From assembly GCA_027559495.1 (NCBI GenBank), contig JAMXSV010000028.1, positions 2,542,001-2,606,000 on the forward strand: a stretch of DNA of 64,000 bases, given 5' to 3'. The notes below the pieces were generated by a model that had not been told where the DNA came from, did not search any database, and worked only from the letters and a program-made list of their open reading frames with translations. The position numbers and the translations under genes are program-made. The first letter of the stretch is position 1. Every line of letters begins with the position of its first letter. Origin of the DNA: Aurifilum marmelostoma. Taxonomy: Eukaryota > Ascomycota > Sordariomycetes > Diaporthales > Cryphonectriaceae. This document shows positions 22,913-34,600 of this stretch, piece by piece.

Positions 22913-23688
22913 CTATGAGGTATGGCCACCTAGCCCCTGGGCCACAATCTTCTGTACCGTCTTCTCGATCTCCTTGACAAAAGGCAACGACCCGCCCTCG
23001 CCTAACCACAGCATACTCTTTTCAGCATACTTTGCCATCATGTCGACCTCGACATTGACCGAGTCGCCCACGCTCTTGCCAGCAATCACCACCTTCTCCT
23101 GCGTGTAGGCAATGAGCATCACCTCCCACCACCCTTCCTCGTCATCGACCTTGGTGACCGTCAGGCTGGTCCCGTCCAGCGCCACGTAGCCCTTGTAGAC
23201 GACATAGCGCAGGACCTCCTTCTTGGCAGGCGCGAACCGGATCGTCACGGCATTGCCGTCGGGCTCCTTCTTGACGATGGTGGCGGTGGTGTCGACGTGG
23301 CCCTGGACAAAGTGGCCGCCCATGCGGGTGTCGGCGCGGACGGCCCGCTCCAGATTCACGCGCGAGTCCTTGACGAGGCCGCCGAGGTCGGTGATGCGCA
23401 GTGTCTCGGGGGCCACGCCGACGGTGAAGGATGGGGTCGGGTCGGTGGTGAAGGTCACCACGGTGAGGCAGACGCCGTTGACGGCGATGGAGTCGCCCTC
23501 ATGGCAGTCTGAGAGGAGGGTGGAGGTGCTAGGGAGGGCGATGGTGAGGGAGGTGCCTCCTGTGGCGTCCGAGGGGTTGAGCTCGGCGACGACTGTTGGA
23601 GGGGGAAAAGGGTCAGTAAGTCTCTCCTGGGGATTATGAGTGAGCGGGATCACGTACCACCTATCTCTTCGACAATACCGGTGAACAT
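22913..23688 (-). CDS. RIB5: Riboflavin synthase
   Basis: Dismutates two 6,7-dimethyl-8-ribityllumazines into riboflavin, the last step of vitamin B2 synthesis. A 31-nt first exon (23688-23658) encodes the canonical N-terminus MFTGIVEEIG. The intron (donor GTACGT, acceptor AACAG, 65 nt) leads to exon 2 (23592-22913), for 236 aa in total. The two tandem lumazine-binding barrels are visible: the first with GDSIAVNGVCLTV and later GGHFVQGHVD, the second with YVALDGTSLTV. The length is typical. A search for ATG alone would misplace the start inside the intron; the tiny first exon is required. Confidence 0.97.
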
Positions 23689-24629
23689 TTTTGTGTTTCA
23701 GATGACCTCGTCTCTACGTATGAAATGACTCATATATGTCTGATATTTTAGAATTGCGAAGTTGAGACTCCAGAAGAGGGTGTGTTATACTTTGTAAGTT
23801 TGGTCTGGGCTCAATAAGAAAAAGTTTCGAGAGAGTTTGTCATCATGGACGGTTGCTTGTCGATGTCCTCATGCGAGTACTGTACTTACGCCGTACTATG
23901 TACTAAGTACGTAGTGATGCGCGAGTCTAATGGTGGGGCTGGCCTGAGCTTCCAGGGTATCATATCAATTACTTACTGTAATTGAGGGGTTCCGGACCCT
24001 ACAGTGATCTCGGAGCCGGTCTCGGCAGCGCTACAGCGGGTAGGAGATTAAGTAGGTACGTACCTAAGTATCTCGACAGCCCTATTCCTGATGGTCATCT
24101 CGGAGCGTCAGCCTCCACAGACATTCTGCAATGGGACAATAGAGGCTGAACATGCTCAATTATGTGTCACGGATCACACATCTGGTCAGATTTACTCTTC
24201 TCATCATCTAAGGAGTCATTGTTAAGTCTGGAATGTGAAGAGTCAGAACCTGCATAGCAGATCTTATTAGCACTCAACTGCTTTTACGAAGCCAAAGGTA
24301 GGGGAAAACAAAGGCATGTCTTGTGAGACATCGATCTGAGGCTGTGAATTTATTCCTGGAAGAACGATGTCGAGTGGCCCAACTTCTGAAATTGTTGTAG
24401 GGTACTGTGTATCTTATAATTGCAAACGTGGGGTTGGCCGTTTCCTTGTCCTGTGGTACTTACTGTAGCGCCCGAGGGCTGTGGGGTACTGTACCGCAGG
24501 GCAGAAAGTCGACCTTAGCAACCCATCAAAAGAAACACCCCACCTTGTTCAAAACCTCCCCTGCTTCCCGTCGCAAAACAACAACACACTTTCGCTACAT
24601 GTGATGTGACTCAAAAGCCCAAATCACGG
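23689..24629. promoter_or_regulatory. Divergent promoter region of RIB5 and the cysteinyl-tRNA synthetase
   Basis: About 0.94 kb with no gene. It is rich in GTAC-containing short palindromes between 23875 and 24070, including the perfect 14-bp palindrome TAGGTACGTACCTA at 24053-24066. Confidence 0.55.
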
Positions 24630-24691
24630 ATGAATCACCTCCTCAGATGCTCCAGCGCTAGACTCATATCCCGTCCTCGCTCTCTACTCCG
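24630..24691 (+). other. Possible alternative first exon: mitochondrial presequence for cysteinyl-tRNA synthetase
   Basis: An ATG at 24630 opens 20 codons beginning MNHLLRCSSARL and ending RSLLR, with five Arg and no acidic residue. They run into a possible donor CG|GTAAAT at 24692. Joining to the AG at 24837-24838 (CCGCCAG|AATGG) restores phase exactly with the main start codon at 24840. The product would be a presequence fused to the full enzyme. Without splicing it is only a 21-codon upstream frame ended by TAA. Confidence 0.5.
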
Positions 24692-24839
24692 GTAAATACA
24701 AAAAAACCACCCTCACAGCCAGACAAGAACCCTTCCCTCCACGGAAAGCAGACTAACACCCAAGGCCAGCTGGCAATGCGCATCGCCATCGCATAACCCC
24801 GTCACTACCACACTCATTTCCGTACCTTGCGCCGCCAGA

Positions 24840-27545
24840 ATGGCCTCAACCACCCGACAGCAGCCAGCCTGGGCTGCTCCCAAAGCTCCCTCCGACAATG
24901 TCACCGTCCCAGACCTCGCCATCTACAACTCGTTGACCAGGAGGAAGGACAAGTTCGTCCCCATCAGTGCTGATGGCAAGACTGTCCTGTGGTACACCTG
25001 CGGCCCGACCGTCTACGACGATGCACATCTTGGCCAGTAAGTGGTTTTCTCTCTGTGCAGGATGTGTGTGCATGTATGCGCCTAGAGGAAGACCATGCGA
25101 GTAGAGGCACCTGGAGCTCGAAAGGGACACTATGGAGGGGCGTGCAGGCGCATTCTCGGGAAGAATTGTTGTTGCTGACGACACATCGTTCTAAGTGCTC
25201 GGAACTACGTCTCAACAGACGTGGTCAGGCGTATAGTCCAGTATTACTTCAACTTCAACGTCAAGTTCGTCATGAACATCACCGACATTGACGATAAAAT
25301 CATCCTCCGGGCTAGGCAACAGCATCTCCTTGCGAACTTCCGCCGCGATCACTCCGAAGTCGACGAGAATGTCCTTTCCACGACCAAGGCCGCCTTCAAG
25401 GCCTACCTCAAGAAAAAATCTGCCCCTGGTTCCTGAGGACACCAAGCCAGAATCTTACGAGCTGGAGAAGAACAAGGCTTACGCCCGGGTTCTAGAGGGA
25501 AAGGCTCTGGAAGGAGACAATGAAACGCCCGGCGACAAGGAGGCTAAGCTCAAGATGCACATGAACACTGCCAAGGCGGCTGCCACTGCTTTGCAACTGT
25601 CCATTGGGCCTGAGCAGTTCTACGCCGATGCCGAGGATATTCTACTGCCGTACCTGGACTCATTGCACGGCACGTCTGTGGACTCGAAAGATTACACCAT
25701 CTTCACAAAACTGACGCAGAAATTTGAGAACCGCTTCTTTGAGGATATGCACGCCCTCAATGTGCTCGACCCCGATGTTCTCACACGGGTTACGGAATAC
25801 GTACCCGAGATTGTGAGATTCATCGAAAAGATTATCAGAAACGGCTTCGCATATGCGACCCCCGACGGTTCTGTCTACTTCGACATAGCTTCTTTTGAGG
25901 AGGCTGGCCAGTATGTGATCATCTCCAGATCTGTTGCGACGAGGTTGGAGAGTCTTATGAGAGTGGATTTTCCGCTGACGCATGCTTGCTAGTCCTTATG
26001 CCCGGCTCGAGCCCTGGAGTCGGAATGACAAGGCCCTGCAGGCTGATGGAGAGGGCTCGCTGGCTAGCAAGACCACCACAAAGCGCAACGACGCCGATTT
26101 TGCGCTGTGGAAGGCAAGCAAGGCTGGTGAGCCCTCCTGGCCGAGCCCTTGGGGTGAAGGACGGCCGGGATGGCATATTGAGTGCTCAGTCATGGCCTCT
26201 GAGGTCCTCGGAGAGAAGTTGGACATCCATACTGGCGGCGTTGACCTCCGCTTCCCACACCACGATAATGAGCTGGCCCAGTCAGAGGCATACTGGGGTA
26301 GCAAGGATCAGTGGACAAACTACTTCCTGCACATGGGCCACCTCAGCATCTCAGGTGCAAAGATGAGCAAGTCTCTCAAGAATTTCACCACCATCCGAAA
26401 AGCTCTCGAGCGTGAAGAGTGGACCTACCGCAGCCTTCGCATTGCCTTCTTGCTCGGGGCATGGGAGAGCGGTATCGAGGTTACTGACGAGATCATCCGC
26501 GCAACCACATCATTTGAGGACAAGATCAACAACTTTTTCTACAAGGCCTCGGACGCTGCAAGGGTTGCAGCGAAGCGGGGGTCGGAAGCCACTTACAACG
26601 CTGCCGGTGCCGACACTGAGGAGAAGATCCAAGAAGCCAAGGCCAAGGCTGAGGTGGCCAGACAACAGATTCTGGACGTGCACAAGAAGGCCGAGGAAGA
26701 GGTCGACACGGCCTTCCGCGACTCGTTCAACACATCTGCGGCAATGAGGGCCATCTCCGAGCTCGTGACCAAATACAATGTCATGACGGATGTTCCTGAC
26801 GACGCAACCCTGACGATTGCACGGTGGATCACGAGAATATTGACGATCCTGGGACTGGATGCGAAGGGCGACGTGAAGGACCTGTCCCGGGTGGCTTGGT
26901 CCGGCGTCGATATACCAGCCGAGGCCCAACCTTTTATCTATCCCGTCTCCCAGCTGCGCGACGAGGTCCGCGAGAAATCTCGTTCCGGCGCCCTGGACCA
27001 CTCACAGCTGATTCAAATAGCGGACAAGGCGCAGCCCACCGAAACAGTAGCCAACGGGGCTGGGCAAAAGTATGAGCATGTCTTTACGCAGTTCCAGACG
27101 GAGGTCAAGAAGCTTGCAGGCGAGAAGGCGCCCGCCAAGGACCTTCTTGCTCTCTGCGACCAGCTTCGCGACACCCACCTCTGGGACCTCGACATTTACC
27201 TAGAGGATCGCGACAGACAGCCTGCCCTGGTGCGACCTGTGGACAAGACAGTCAAGGAGGCTCGGCTGGAGCGCGAGCGTGCGGCGGCCGAGAAGGCGGC
27301 GGCCAAGGCCAAGAGGGGAGGCGGAGGAGGCCGAGAAGAAACGACAGGCAGATGAGAAGGCCAAGGTCAGCCACACCGAGATGTTCAGGACGGCCGAGTT
27401 CTCGGCCTGGGACGAGAACGGCATACCAACCAAGGATGCAAAGGGCGAGGAGGTGACCAAGAGCAAGCAGAAGAAGCTGCAGAAGGACTGGCAGAGACAG
27501 AAGAAGTTACACGAGGACTGGCTCAAGAGGCAGGGAACGGCTTAG
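24840..27545 (+). CDS. Cysteinyl-tRNA synthetase, with two apparent +1 frameshifts
   Basis: Charges tRNA-Cys with cysteine. Exons are 24840-25036, 25196-25910 and 25993-27545. Class I signatures are clear: zinc ligand and start of the fold in WYTCGPTVYDDAHLGHARNY (the HIGH-type motif, split by intron 1), MNITDIDDKII, GWHIECSVM, FPHHDNELAQSE, and the KMSKS loop. The C-terminal tail is charged and coiled-coil-like. The frame breaks twice in homopolymers: A6 at 25413-25418 (five would keep AYLKKNLPLVPEDTKPE) and G4 at 27315-27318 (three would keep AKREAEEAEKKRQADE). With one base fewer at each, the exons total 821 codons exactly (820 aa). Both downstream frames are intact, so sequencing error is likelier than decay. 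It is divergent from RIB5. Confidence 0.93.
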
Positions 27546-28473
27546 CATGCTGGGCGGAAGGGGCATCAATCACCTCGGGTCGAGTCGAGCTGCACAATAA
27601 AAGCATAGCGGTCTATATCCGGGGCTGGAGGAAAGACTTTCAGACCGTTGGTGAAGGGGAGCAGTTTGACTAGTGAGAAGCTCTAGTCGATAAAATGGCC
27701 CCCTTACGAAGATACCAATGCCAATCAACCCCTTATCCTAGATGAGGCCCTTCCTGAACACTGCCTGGGCACACATGTTCCCGTTAGAGCGAAACTTAAA
27801 CACAGGATTTTGTATCCATCTTTTTTTTTTAGGGGGGTGGGTTGGAGGTTTAAGATTTTGACCTTCTTGGGAATATGAGACTGGATTGTTTGAATAGATT
27901 GAGTCTTGTGGTGGGTGTTGGAAGAAGGGAGACAAGAGACCCAGGAATGGCTTGGTGTTTGGAGAATGATAGAAATTAATGCATTGTCTCACAGTGGGAA
28001 GGTATGTTCTATCATGTCCTCAGCACCTGCCACAAAGACTTTGCTGAGTCGATCTACATTAGCTTTTCACTCATCGTTCTTGCCATGTTCGCAATGATTT
28101 CAAATCAATACTGCAGGTACAATCACCAAAAAGGCTAGGCAGGATTCGCCATTTTTGGGTCGAGGAAGGCTGTTTGTTTTGTATGTACTCACCGCGCTCG
28201 CTTACAAGGTTGACTCACGCCGCAGTGGATGCTGTGTCTTGCTCTCTGTGGGGCTGGCTTCCTTCATTCAACCTAGGCCGTTCCCATCATTGAGATATTA
28301 ATACACGACTATTTACGATACCCACTCTATCCAGTATACAAAAGACTGTCCTTGAAGAGCCCTGTGACCGCTACTATCGACCTATGTCTAACAGCTGCTC
28401 GTAGAGTCCGCAGATGCTCCCTCTTGGCTCACAACGGCAAACACAGCACCCCAACAAAGAGGCAAGGGACACC
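27546..28473. other. Intergenic; no gene seen
   Basis: 3' flank of the synthetase and promoter of the GNAT gene. A T-rich run lies near 27820-27830. No open frame is convincing. Confidence 0.55.
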
Positions 28474-29268
28474 ATGGCACAATCAGGAGAACTTCGCATA
28501 CGAGAAGCCACCCTCGACGATGTGGATACCGTCACAGACGTCCTTATAGCCTCCATGCCCGAGGACCAACCCTGGTGGGACTACCGCTTCCACGGCCGCC
28601 TCGAGCACCCCGACGACCATAGGAAGTTCTTCCGCGTCCTCGTGCAGGCGTGGATTTCGCCCGAGAACGAGGACTGCACTGTCCTCGTTGCGGAGGTGTA
28701 TGACGAGACTTCTGGTGTGTGGCAGGCCGGCGGATATGCGGCGTGGAACGTGACGTACGTGAATTATAGAAAACACGGCAAAGAGTATCAGTCGCCTAGT
28801 AGTAAGCAGAGGCCCGGCCCCCCCCTCCCCCTCTTCCTCTTTCCTGACGGTGCACGATGATGTTAACATGACATCTTCCCAGTCTCCGCCATCCTCAATG
28901 CCGCCGGCGCTGAGACACGGCGTGACGCCAGCCCAGCGCGCCTCGCCTCGCACATGCGCGCAGCCGAAGAGGGGCACACCAAGTATCTCGACCGCGTGTA
29001 CGGGACGGACCAAATCTACCTGCAGGCGCTGGGCACGCATCCGTCCTTTATACGACGCGGTCTGGCGCGAGGGCTGGTCCGGTGGGGGATGGACCGTGCC
29101 GTGCGCGACGGGGTAGTGGCCACGCTGCAGGCTGCGCCCATGGCGAGGGCCGTATACCCACGATTTGGTTTTGAGGAGCTGGGAATGGTCACTGCACAGG
29201 TGGAGGGGGAAGAGGACAAGACATTTCTGTGGCCTATGGTCTGGGATCCTAGAGAGAAGCAGGCTTGA
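28474..29268 (+). CDS. GNAT family N-acetyltransferase
   Basis: A small acetyl-CoA-dependent acyltransferase of 237 aa from two exons (28474-28801 and 28883-29268), intron GTAAGC to CCCAG. I prefer the ATG at 28474 (ACCATGG context) to one 60 nt upstream, because the fold begins LRIREATLDDVDTVTDV right after it. The acetyl-CoA motif is LGTHPSFIRRGLARGLVRWG (motif A), followed by AAPMARAVYPRFGFEELG (motif B), as in fungal GNATs of unknown substrate. It ends 133 bp from the convergent GH5 stop. The substrate cannot be inferred. Confidence 0.88.
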
Positions 29269-29401
29269 GAGCGAGAAGGAGACGAGAAGCGAAGTATGTA
29301 AAGTGTTTCGTTGGAAATAAATTGCTGGCTATACATATCACCACAGATCTCCATTTCCGATGGATTATTGACTGACTGACTACTCTGCATATGATACTTG
29401 T

Positions 29402-30986
29402 TCATCTCGAGAAGCCGCCAGTCGAGGCCGGACACGGTACAGCGGGCAACGAAGCATTGGCACTGATATTCTGGGCCCGACTCAAGTCGACAAAATGCTG
29501 CCGAATGAGTTGAATCCTGCTTGTAACGTACGCCGAGTTCTCTGGGTTGTTGTACTGCATAGTAAACCCATCTGAATGGTTTACAAAGATCTAAAAGGTA
29601 CACAGCATGCGTGGCGGTTTAGCCAGGCATCTTTCTGTCAGCGGGCTGCGTTTGTCCTGAATTTATTCGTCCCAAAAATTACTTCTCACCACATATAGGG
29701 TTTCAAAGAGCTCAACTCACATTGCAGTTCGGCAAATCGTGACCAAAAAGACTCCAGAAGGCATCGCCAGCGCCCACAGGGCTCTGCTCGATGACGGAGA
29801 ACCACTCGCTCAGGGAGTCGCCGTCGGGAGTGATGCCGCCGTCTGTTGAGCCGACCCAGTCGAATTCGCCGGCGAAATAGCTCTTGTTGGCGGTGGAAAC
29901 TATGCAGTGTTGCGTGTCATATTGCGTGAGCAGAAAGGTCCTCCCGACGAAGGGGCAGAGAAAAAACCAAAAGAAATTCACCTAGGTCCAGATCCGCTCG
30001 TAACTTGGTCACATTCACCGGATAGAAGTGATCCGAGAACAAGTCCACCTCGTCCACGAACAGATGGCTCCGGTTCACACCATACGTCCCGTCAACAAAC
30101 AGCTTCTCGGGCGCGAGCTCCTTGACGTACGAGGCGATCTCCCTCAGCCACTCCACGGGGACGTCCATGTCTCCAAACACAGGCCCGCCGAGCTCGTTGC
30201 CGCTCTCGTAGGCGAAGATGGTCGGGTCCTCGGCGTAGGTGAGGTTGGTGTACCTGTTGACGTGCGTGAGGAGGGTGTGGATGTAGCGCTTGAAGGAGGC
30301 GATGATCTTGGGGTTGGTGTAGAACTGCTGCAGCAGGGGGCTGCTGGAGTTGGCGGTTTGGGTGAGGTTGAGGCCGGCCCAGCGGAGGAAGTTGTATTTC
30401 CCGCCGTGGTAATAGTCCTGGACCCGAGTAAACAATGTCAGCCTTATCCCCCCCCCCCCCCCCTTCCTCTCTCTCTCCCTGTCTTCTCTCGCAGAGGATC
30501 CTCACATAGTTGTCCGTCAGCGGCACCAAAAGCCTCAACCCATATGCCCTCGCCTCCGCAACCGCCCAGTCCACGCTCTCAAACGCCTCCTCGTTCACCA
30601 CCCCCCTCCTCAGGCCATATGCTCAACGGATTCCCCGTGCTGACCCCCAGAGTATGCGCCCGCACCATCGTCCCGCCCAGCGCCCGCACCGTCGCCATCA
30701 CCTCCGTCGCCCGGCCCCTCGTCGGGTAGCTCGCGCTGAAGGGCGCATAGAATGGCTCGCCCGGCGGCGGGACCACGTTCTCGTCGAGGCCGAGCCAGTA
30801 TACGTTGGGGCCTACGGCGCGCCAGGGCACGTCGTCGCCCAGGAAGAGCTCTGGGCCCCGACGGGTGATGGGGAGGTCGCGCGGGTCGGGGGCCGTGTGG
30901 CATGGGTCCGCACACTGGTTCTGTGCGGACGGCCGGGCTGCGAGTGCCAGTATGGCGAGGAGGATCGGGGTAGTTGGGGATCTCAT
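29402..30986 (-). CDS. Secreted glycoside hydrolase family 5 (mannanase-like), with one apparent frameshift
   Basis: An extracellular (beta/alpha)8 hydrolase. A signal peptide opens it (MRSPTTPILLAILALAARPS, cleavage near SAQ). Coding exons are 30986-30506, 30417-29982, 29899-29721 and 29590-29402, giving about 427 aa. The pattern fits fungal GH5 mannan endo-1,4-beta-mannosidase-like proteins: acid/base Glu in ESGNELGGP and nucleophile Glu in AGEFDW. Several N-x-T/S sites are present. The frame breaks once, in C6 at 30601-30606 on the + strand; five bases would restore IWPEEGVVNEEAFESVDW. The intron 30418-30505 contains 16 consecutive C on the + strand. The last exon (IFVNHSDGFTMQYN) was joined by phase and family pattern. 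The exact substrate is inference. Confidence 0.85.
30448..30463. repeat. C16 homopolymer inside a GH5 intron
   Basis: Sixteen consecutive C (G on the coding strand) followed by CT repeats. It fills the middle of an 88-nt intron. Confidence 0.9.
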
Positions 30987-31672
30987 GGCGATGGCGAGAA
31001 ATGCAAGTGACGGTGGGCTACTGATGTCTTGAGATACCTCTCGCTGGGCCGCGCTTTGAGAATAATAACATATACACGTATAAATGTACAAAATAGTGAG
31101 CTTATCGCAACATCATCAGCTGGGCTAGCGACCGGGTGAAATGATACCGACATGCATGTATTTTCCCGAAAAGATTGGAGGGAGAATGGGATGGGGGAAT
31201 GAGGCAGAATGGCATAGGATTGCGAGACGTTGGGCAAAACTAGGGAGGAAGTCCAGTTGCCACTTGTCCGAAGCAGAATTTGTGTTCATCTACGCAGGTG
31301 ATGCCCTTTTTGCTCGGATGATCCAAGTAAGTCGGCGATGCCCGTTGTGCTCATATCATCAAGGCAAATAGAGAACATCTCTTGGCGTAGGCTGCTTTGA
31401 GGACGGAGGGAAGACGCCCGCGGCTAAATTGAGGCCAGCAAAAACGGTGGTAACGGGGCGAACATGGACAGACGGAGGCGACTTGGCTAGAATGAAGACA
31501 AAGTTTGTCAAGATCTGGCTCGGTCGTGATGAGAAGTCATGGTAGCCAGAAAAATCTCCATCCCAAGTCAAGGCCTAGTCCAACTACGAAAGCTCTGGAC
31601 GTGAAGGAATCTCTTTTCTCTCGCTTCCAACCCGTAGATCGTACATCAGTTGTAAGTAACAAAACACACTTC
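30987..31672. other. Intergenic between GH5 and MED16; no gene seen
   Basis: Promoter of the GH5 gene and 3' flank of MED16. Nothing recognisable is present. Confidence 0.55.
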
Positions 31673-34600
31673 TCAAGACAGGGCAGCCCAGCTCCCACCG
31701 CAGACACACTTTCTCTGTAGGCCCACAACGAAGTTGAACCCCGGCCTGGTCGCGTTGACCTCCTCCATGACGCTGCAGCAACGTGTGCACCTGCGGAGTC
31801 CTGGCTGGTCGGCGCGCACTGACGCCTCTCCGTTTTGCTGTATATCCTGCCCTGATTGCTGGAATAGCAGCCTGGACACAGCAGAGCTGCCACCGTTACT
31901 GGTGGCGGCCGCCGCCGCCTCGTTGACCAGGTGAGGTGCCTTGTGCTCTGTCCTCCTGAAGATATCCACGTATCTCCCTTCAGCCTTCCTCCTGGCTAGC
32001 CTATTGACGTTGTTCTCGACGTCCAAGAGTGGAAAGTCCGTGAAGAAGAGCTCGGAGCGGTTCGTCGAGCTCATGATGGCCTTGAGGTCTGTCTCGAACA
32101 GTTTCTTGACAAGGCCCTGAAAACTTGGTGGCGGCTGGTCGGCCAGCAGGATCAGCAGCTCACATTGCCCCTGCACCTTTTTCGCAGCGTGTTCGGCCTG
32201 GCTCGGCTGGCCCGGCTTCTGTTGACCGTGCTGCTGCTTCTGTTGGAAATTGGCCAGCGTGGCTTGGTACGTCTGTCGGATGTCGGTGGACACGCTGGCG
32301 AGAAGCTTCTCAAACTCTTCGACTTTGATGAGATCCGTGGATATACAGTGCTGCAATCTTGCGTAGGCTTGGTAAAGAGACTGGGTTCCTGTAGGGCTGG
32401 AGTTTTCTGTCGAGCCTGCGGGAGGCCGAGGGTCTAGCATCTGCATGGCTCTTTGACATATATTCTGGAGGTATGGGAACCGCCGGATGACCGTAGCCAG
32501 CAACCACCTCGTGGAGGAGCAGAGCAGGAGATGCAGACACACGTTGTTCTTGGACCTGAGGTACTCGGTCATCTCAAGAAACCTCTGAGGATCACTGAGG
32601 AGCTCCATAAACTTGGGGTCGTCTCGTAGGCTCAACAGGCCGTCTGTGATCCACGACATCAGATCGATAACCCACTTCACGTTGCTCGACAGAACAACTA
32701 CGACCTCTAAGCACATGTGTTAGCCTCCTCGCTCGGTGGTACGGAGAAGAAGATAAAAAAACGGAGGGAAGGGACGGATGTATCCTGCGCAGATACCTAC
32801 CCGGGTCATCAAGCGGATTTATCTTCTCCCTCATCCGCTCGTTGGGCGCATTGGTCGCCATCGTGGTGAGGATGATGACATTTCGAAGGTTCAAAGCCAG
32901 TCCGACGAACCTTCCGCTGAAAGATCTTGGCCGAAAATCCCCTTGAAAGCCAAAATGGTTGAGCACGCTCATCAGCAAGTGTAGGTGTCCATTTCTGGGG
33001 AGTTGATCCTGAGGATTGCCCTCGGAATAATCAATGTTGACGCTTAACGTGCCAACAACTGCCTTGAGCAGCCCGGTGATGAATCGCGGTTGTTTCTCGA
33101 CCAATGGTCTCGCAACGGCGAGGATGTCATCATAATTGCTGTTCTGGTGGATGGAGTTGGAAAGGGCCATCACGAAGCTGGCAAGCACGGCATCGCTCTG
33201 GGGATCGGCCTTGGTTGCACGGATTTCTCCCACGGGATATTGGAGCATGCTCCAGCGAACCTTGCCGTTCTCGCATATCTGGGCGTGCGAGCAGTTGCTT
33301 GAGGAGAAGCTCATCTGCAGGCTGGGCTTCTCGTCCACAAATTGAAGCCCGGCCTGCTGCATGATGGTGATTTGTTTGTCATTCTCTTCTTGGTAGATTT
33401 CAGCCATGGTGATGCGATCTCGGTACTGGACGGTGCCATCGCTAAACCCAATGCAGATGACCCTGCCGTATAGCGTCGTCTCGATGGATACGATGATCTT
33501 GTTGATGACGATCGAATCCCCCTTGTGTAGCATGGCAATATTGCCTGGCGACGACGCCGCACCGGCCCTTGAGCCGCGCTGTTCGAACGCCGGGTGCAGC
33601 TGCTGGGGTTGATCCAGGGCGACGTTCCAGCGGTCTATTATGCTCTGGTGGTCATGATTATAATGAGACTGCGCAGTGGGCAGGTGCAGCCTCACAGCTA
33701 ATATCATGGCAGGTGTCATGACCTTGGTCCTGAGGTCCAGGACCGGGGGCAGTACTTCGAGGTGCGAAATCTGGTCCATGGATGCATCCAGCTGGGAGTC
33801 GACTGAGCCCTGCTGGAGCCAGCTTGTCGTGTGTACGTGCTCAATCTTGAGCGAGGGCCTGAGGGGGAGGCTCCCAGGCGGGATCTGCTTATCTTGTGGC
33901 GGTTGTGGTAGACCCCAGCTGATCTCGGCGATGATCACCTTGAGCTGTTTCGCCGCGGTTGCGAGCACGATCAGGAGCTTGCCTTGAAGTCATCACGTGT
34001 CAACACATTCCAGATCCACCCTCTCTAGTCTTCCTCGCGTGCGCGCAGGGGAACGTACCTCGTTCAGAGCAGATCGAGGCGTGTGTGATGAGATCGTCGG
34101 ACGAGGCCACGCTTTCCATCTCTAGGTGTACTTCCTGGAGCTGATTATTGTTCTGGGAAAAGAACAGCTTGAGCAGGCCACTGGCGGTAACGCAGACCAG
34201 CGCACTCTTTTGCAGGTTGGGATGCCATGGGCCAAAAGTCTGGTTATAGTTATTGTTGAACTGATACTTTTCGTCCTCCTTCACAACTGGTCCACAAATG
34301 ATGTTGATCTGTATTTGTGTTAGATGTTCTGACAGTATGAAATCCTGAGAGTTGCGATGGGGAGCCCGCTTACCTGCCTGGGCAGCCCAAGAGGCAGCCA
34401 ATAGCAGCCGACGACAGAGTGGAGGTCATCCTGGGCATCTGTGTCCCACTTCCTGATGAAGGCAGCCTTGTTGAGGTGAACCGGGAAGCCGAGCAGACAG
34501 ATGCGACCAAAGGCATCTATGACAGCCAGCTCGGGCGCTGATGTTGGAGCCCAGGCCAGATGGACAATGGGACCTCCAGGGAGGGGCGCGGGGAGGATGG

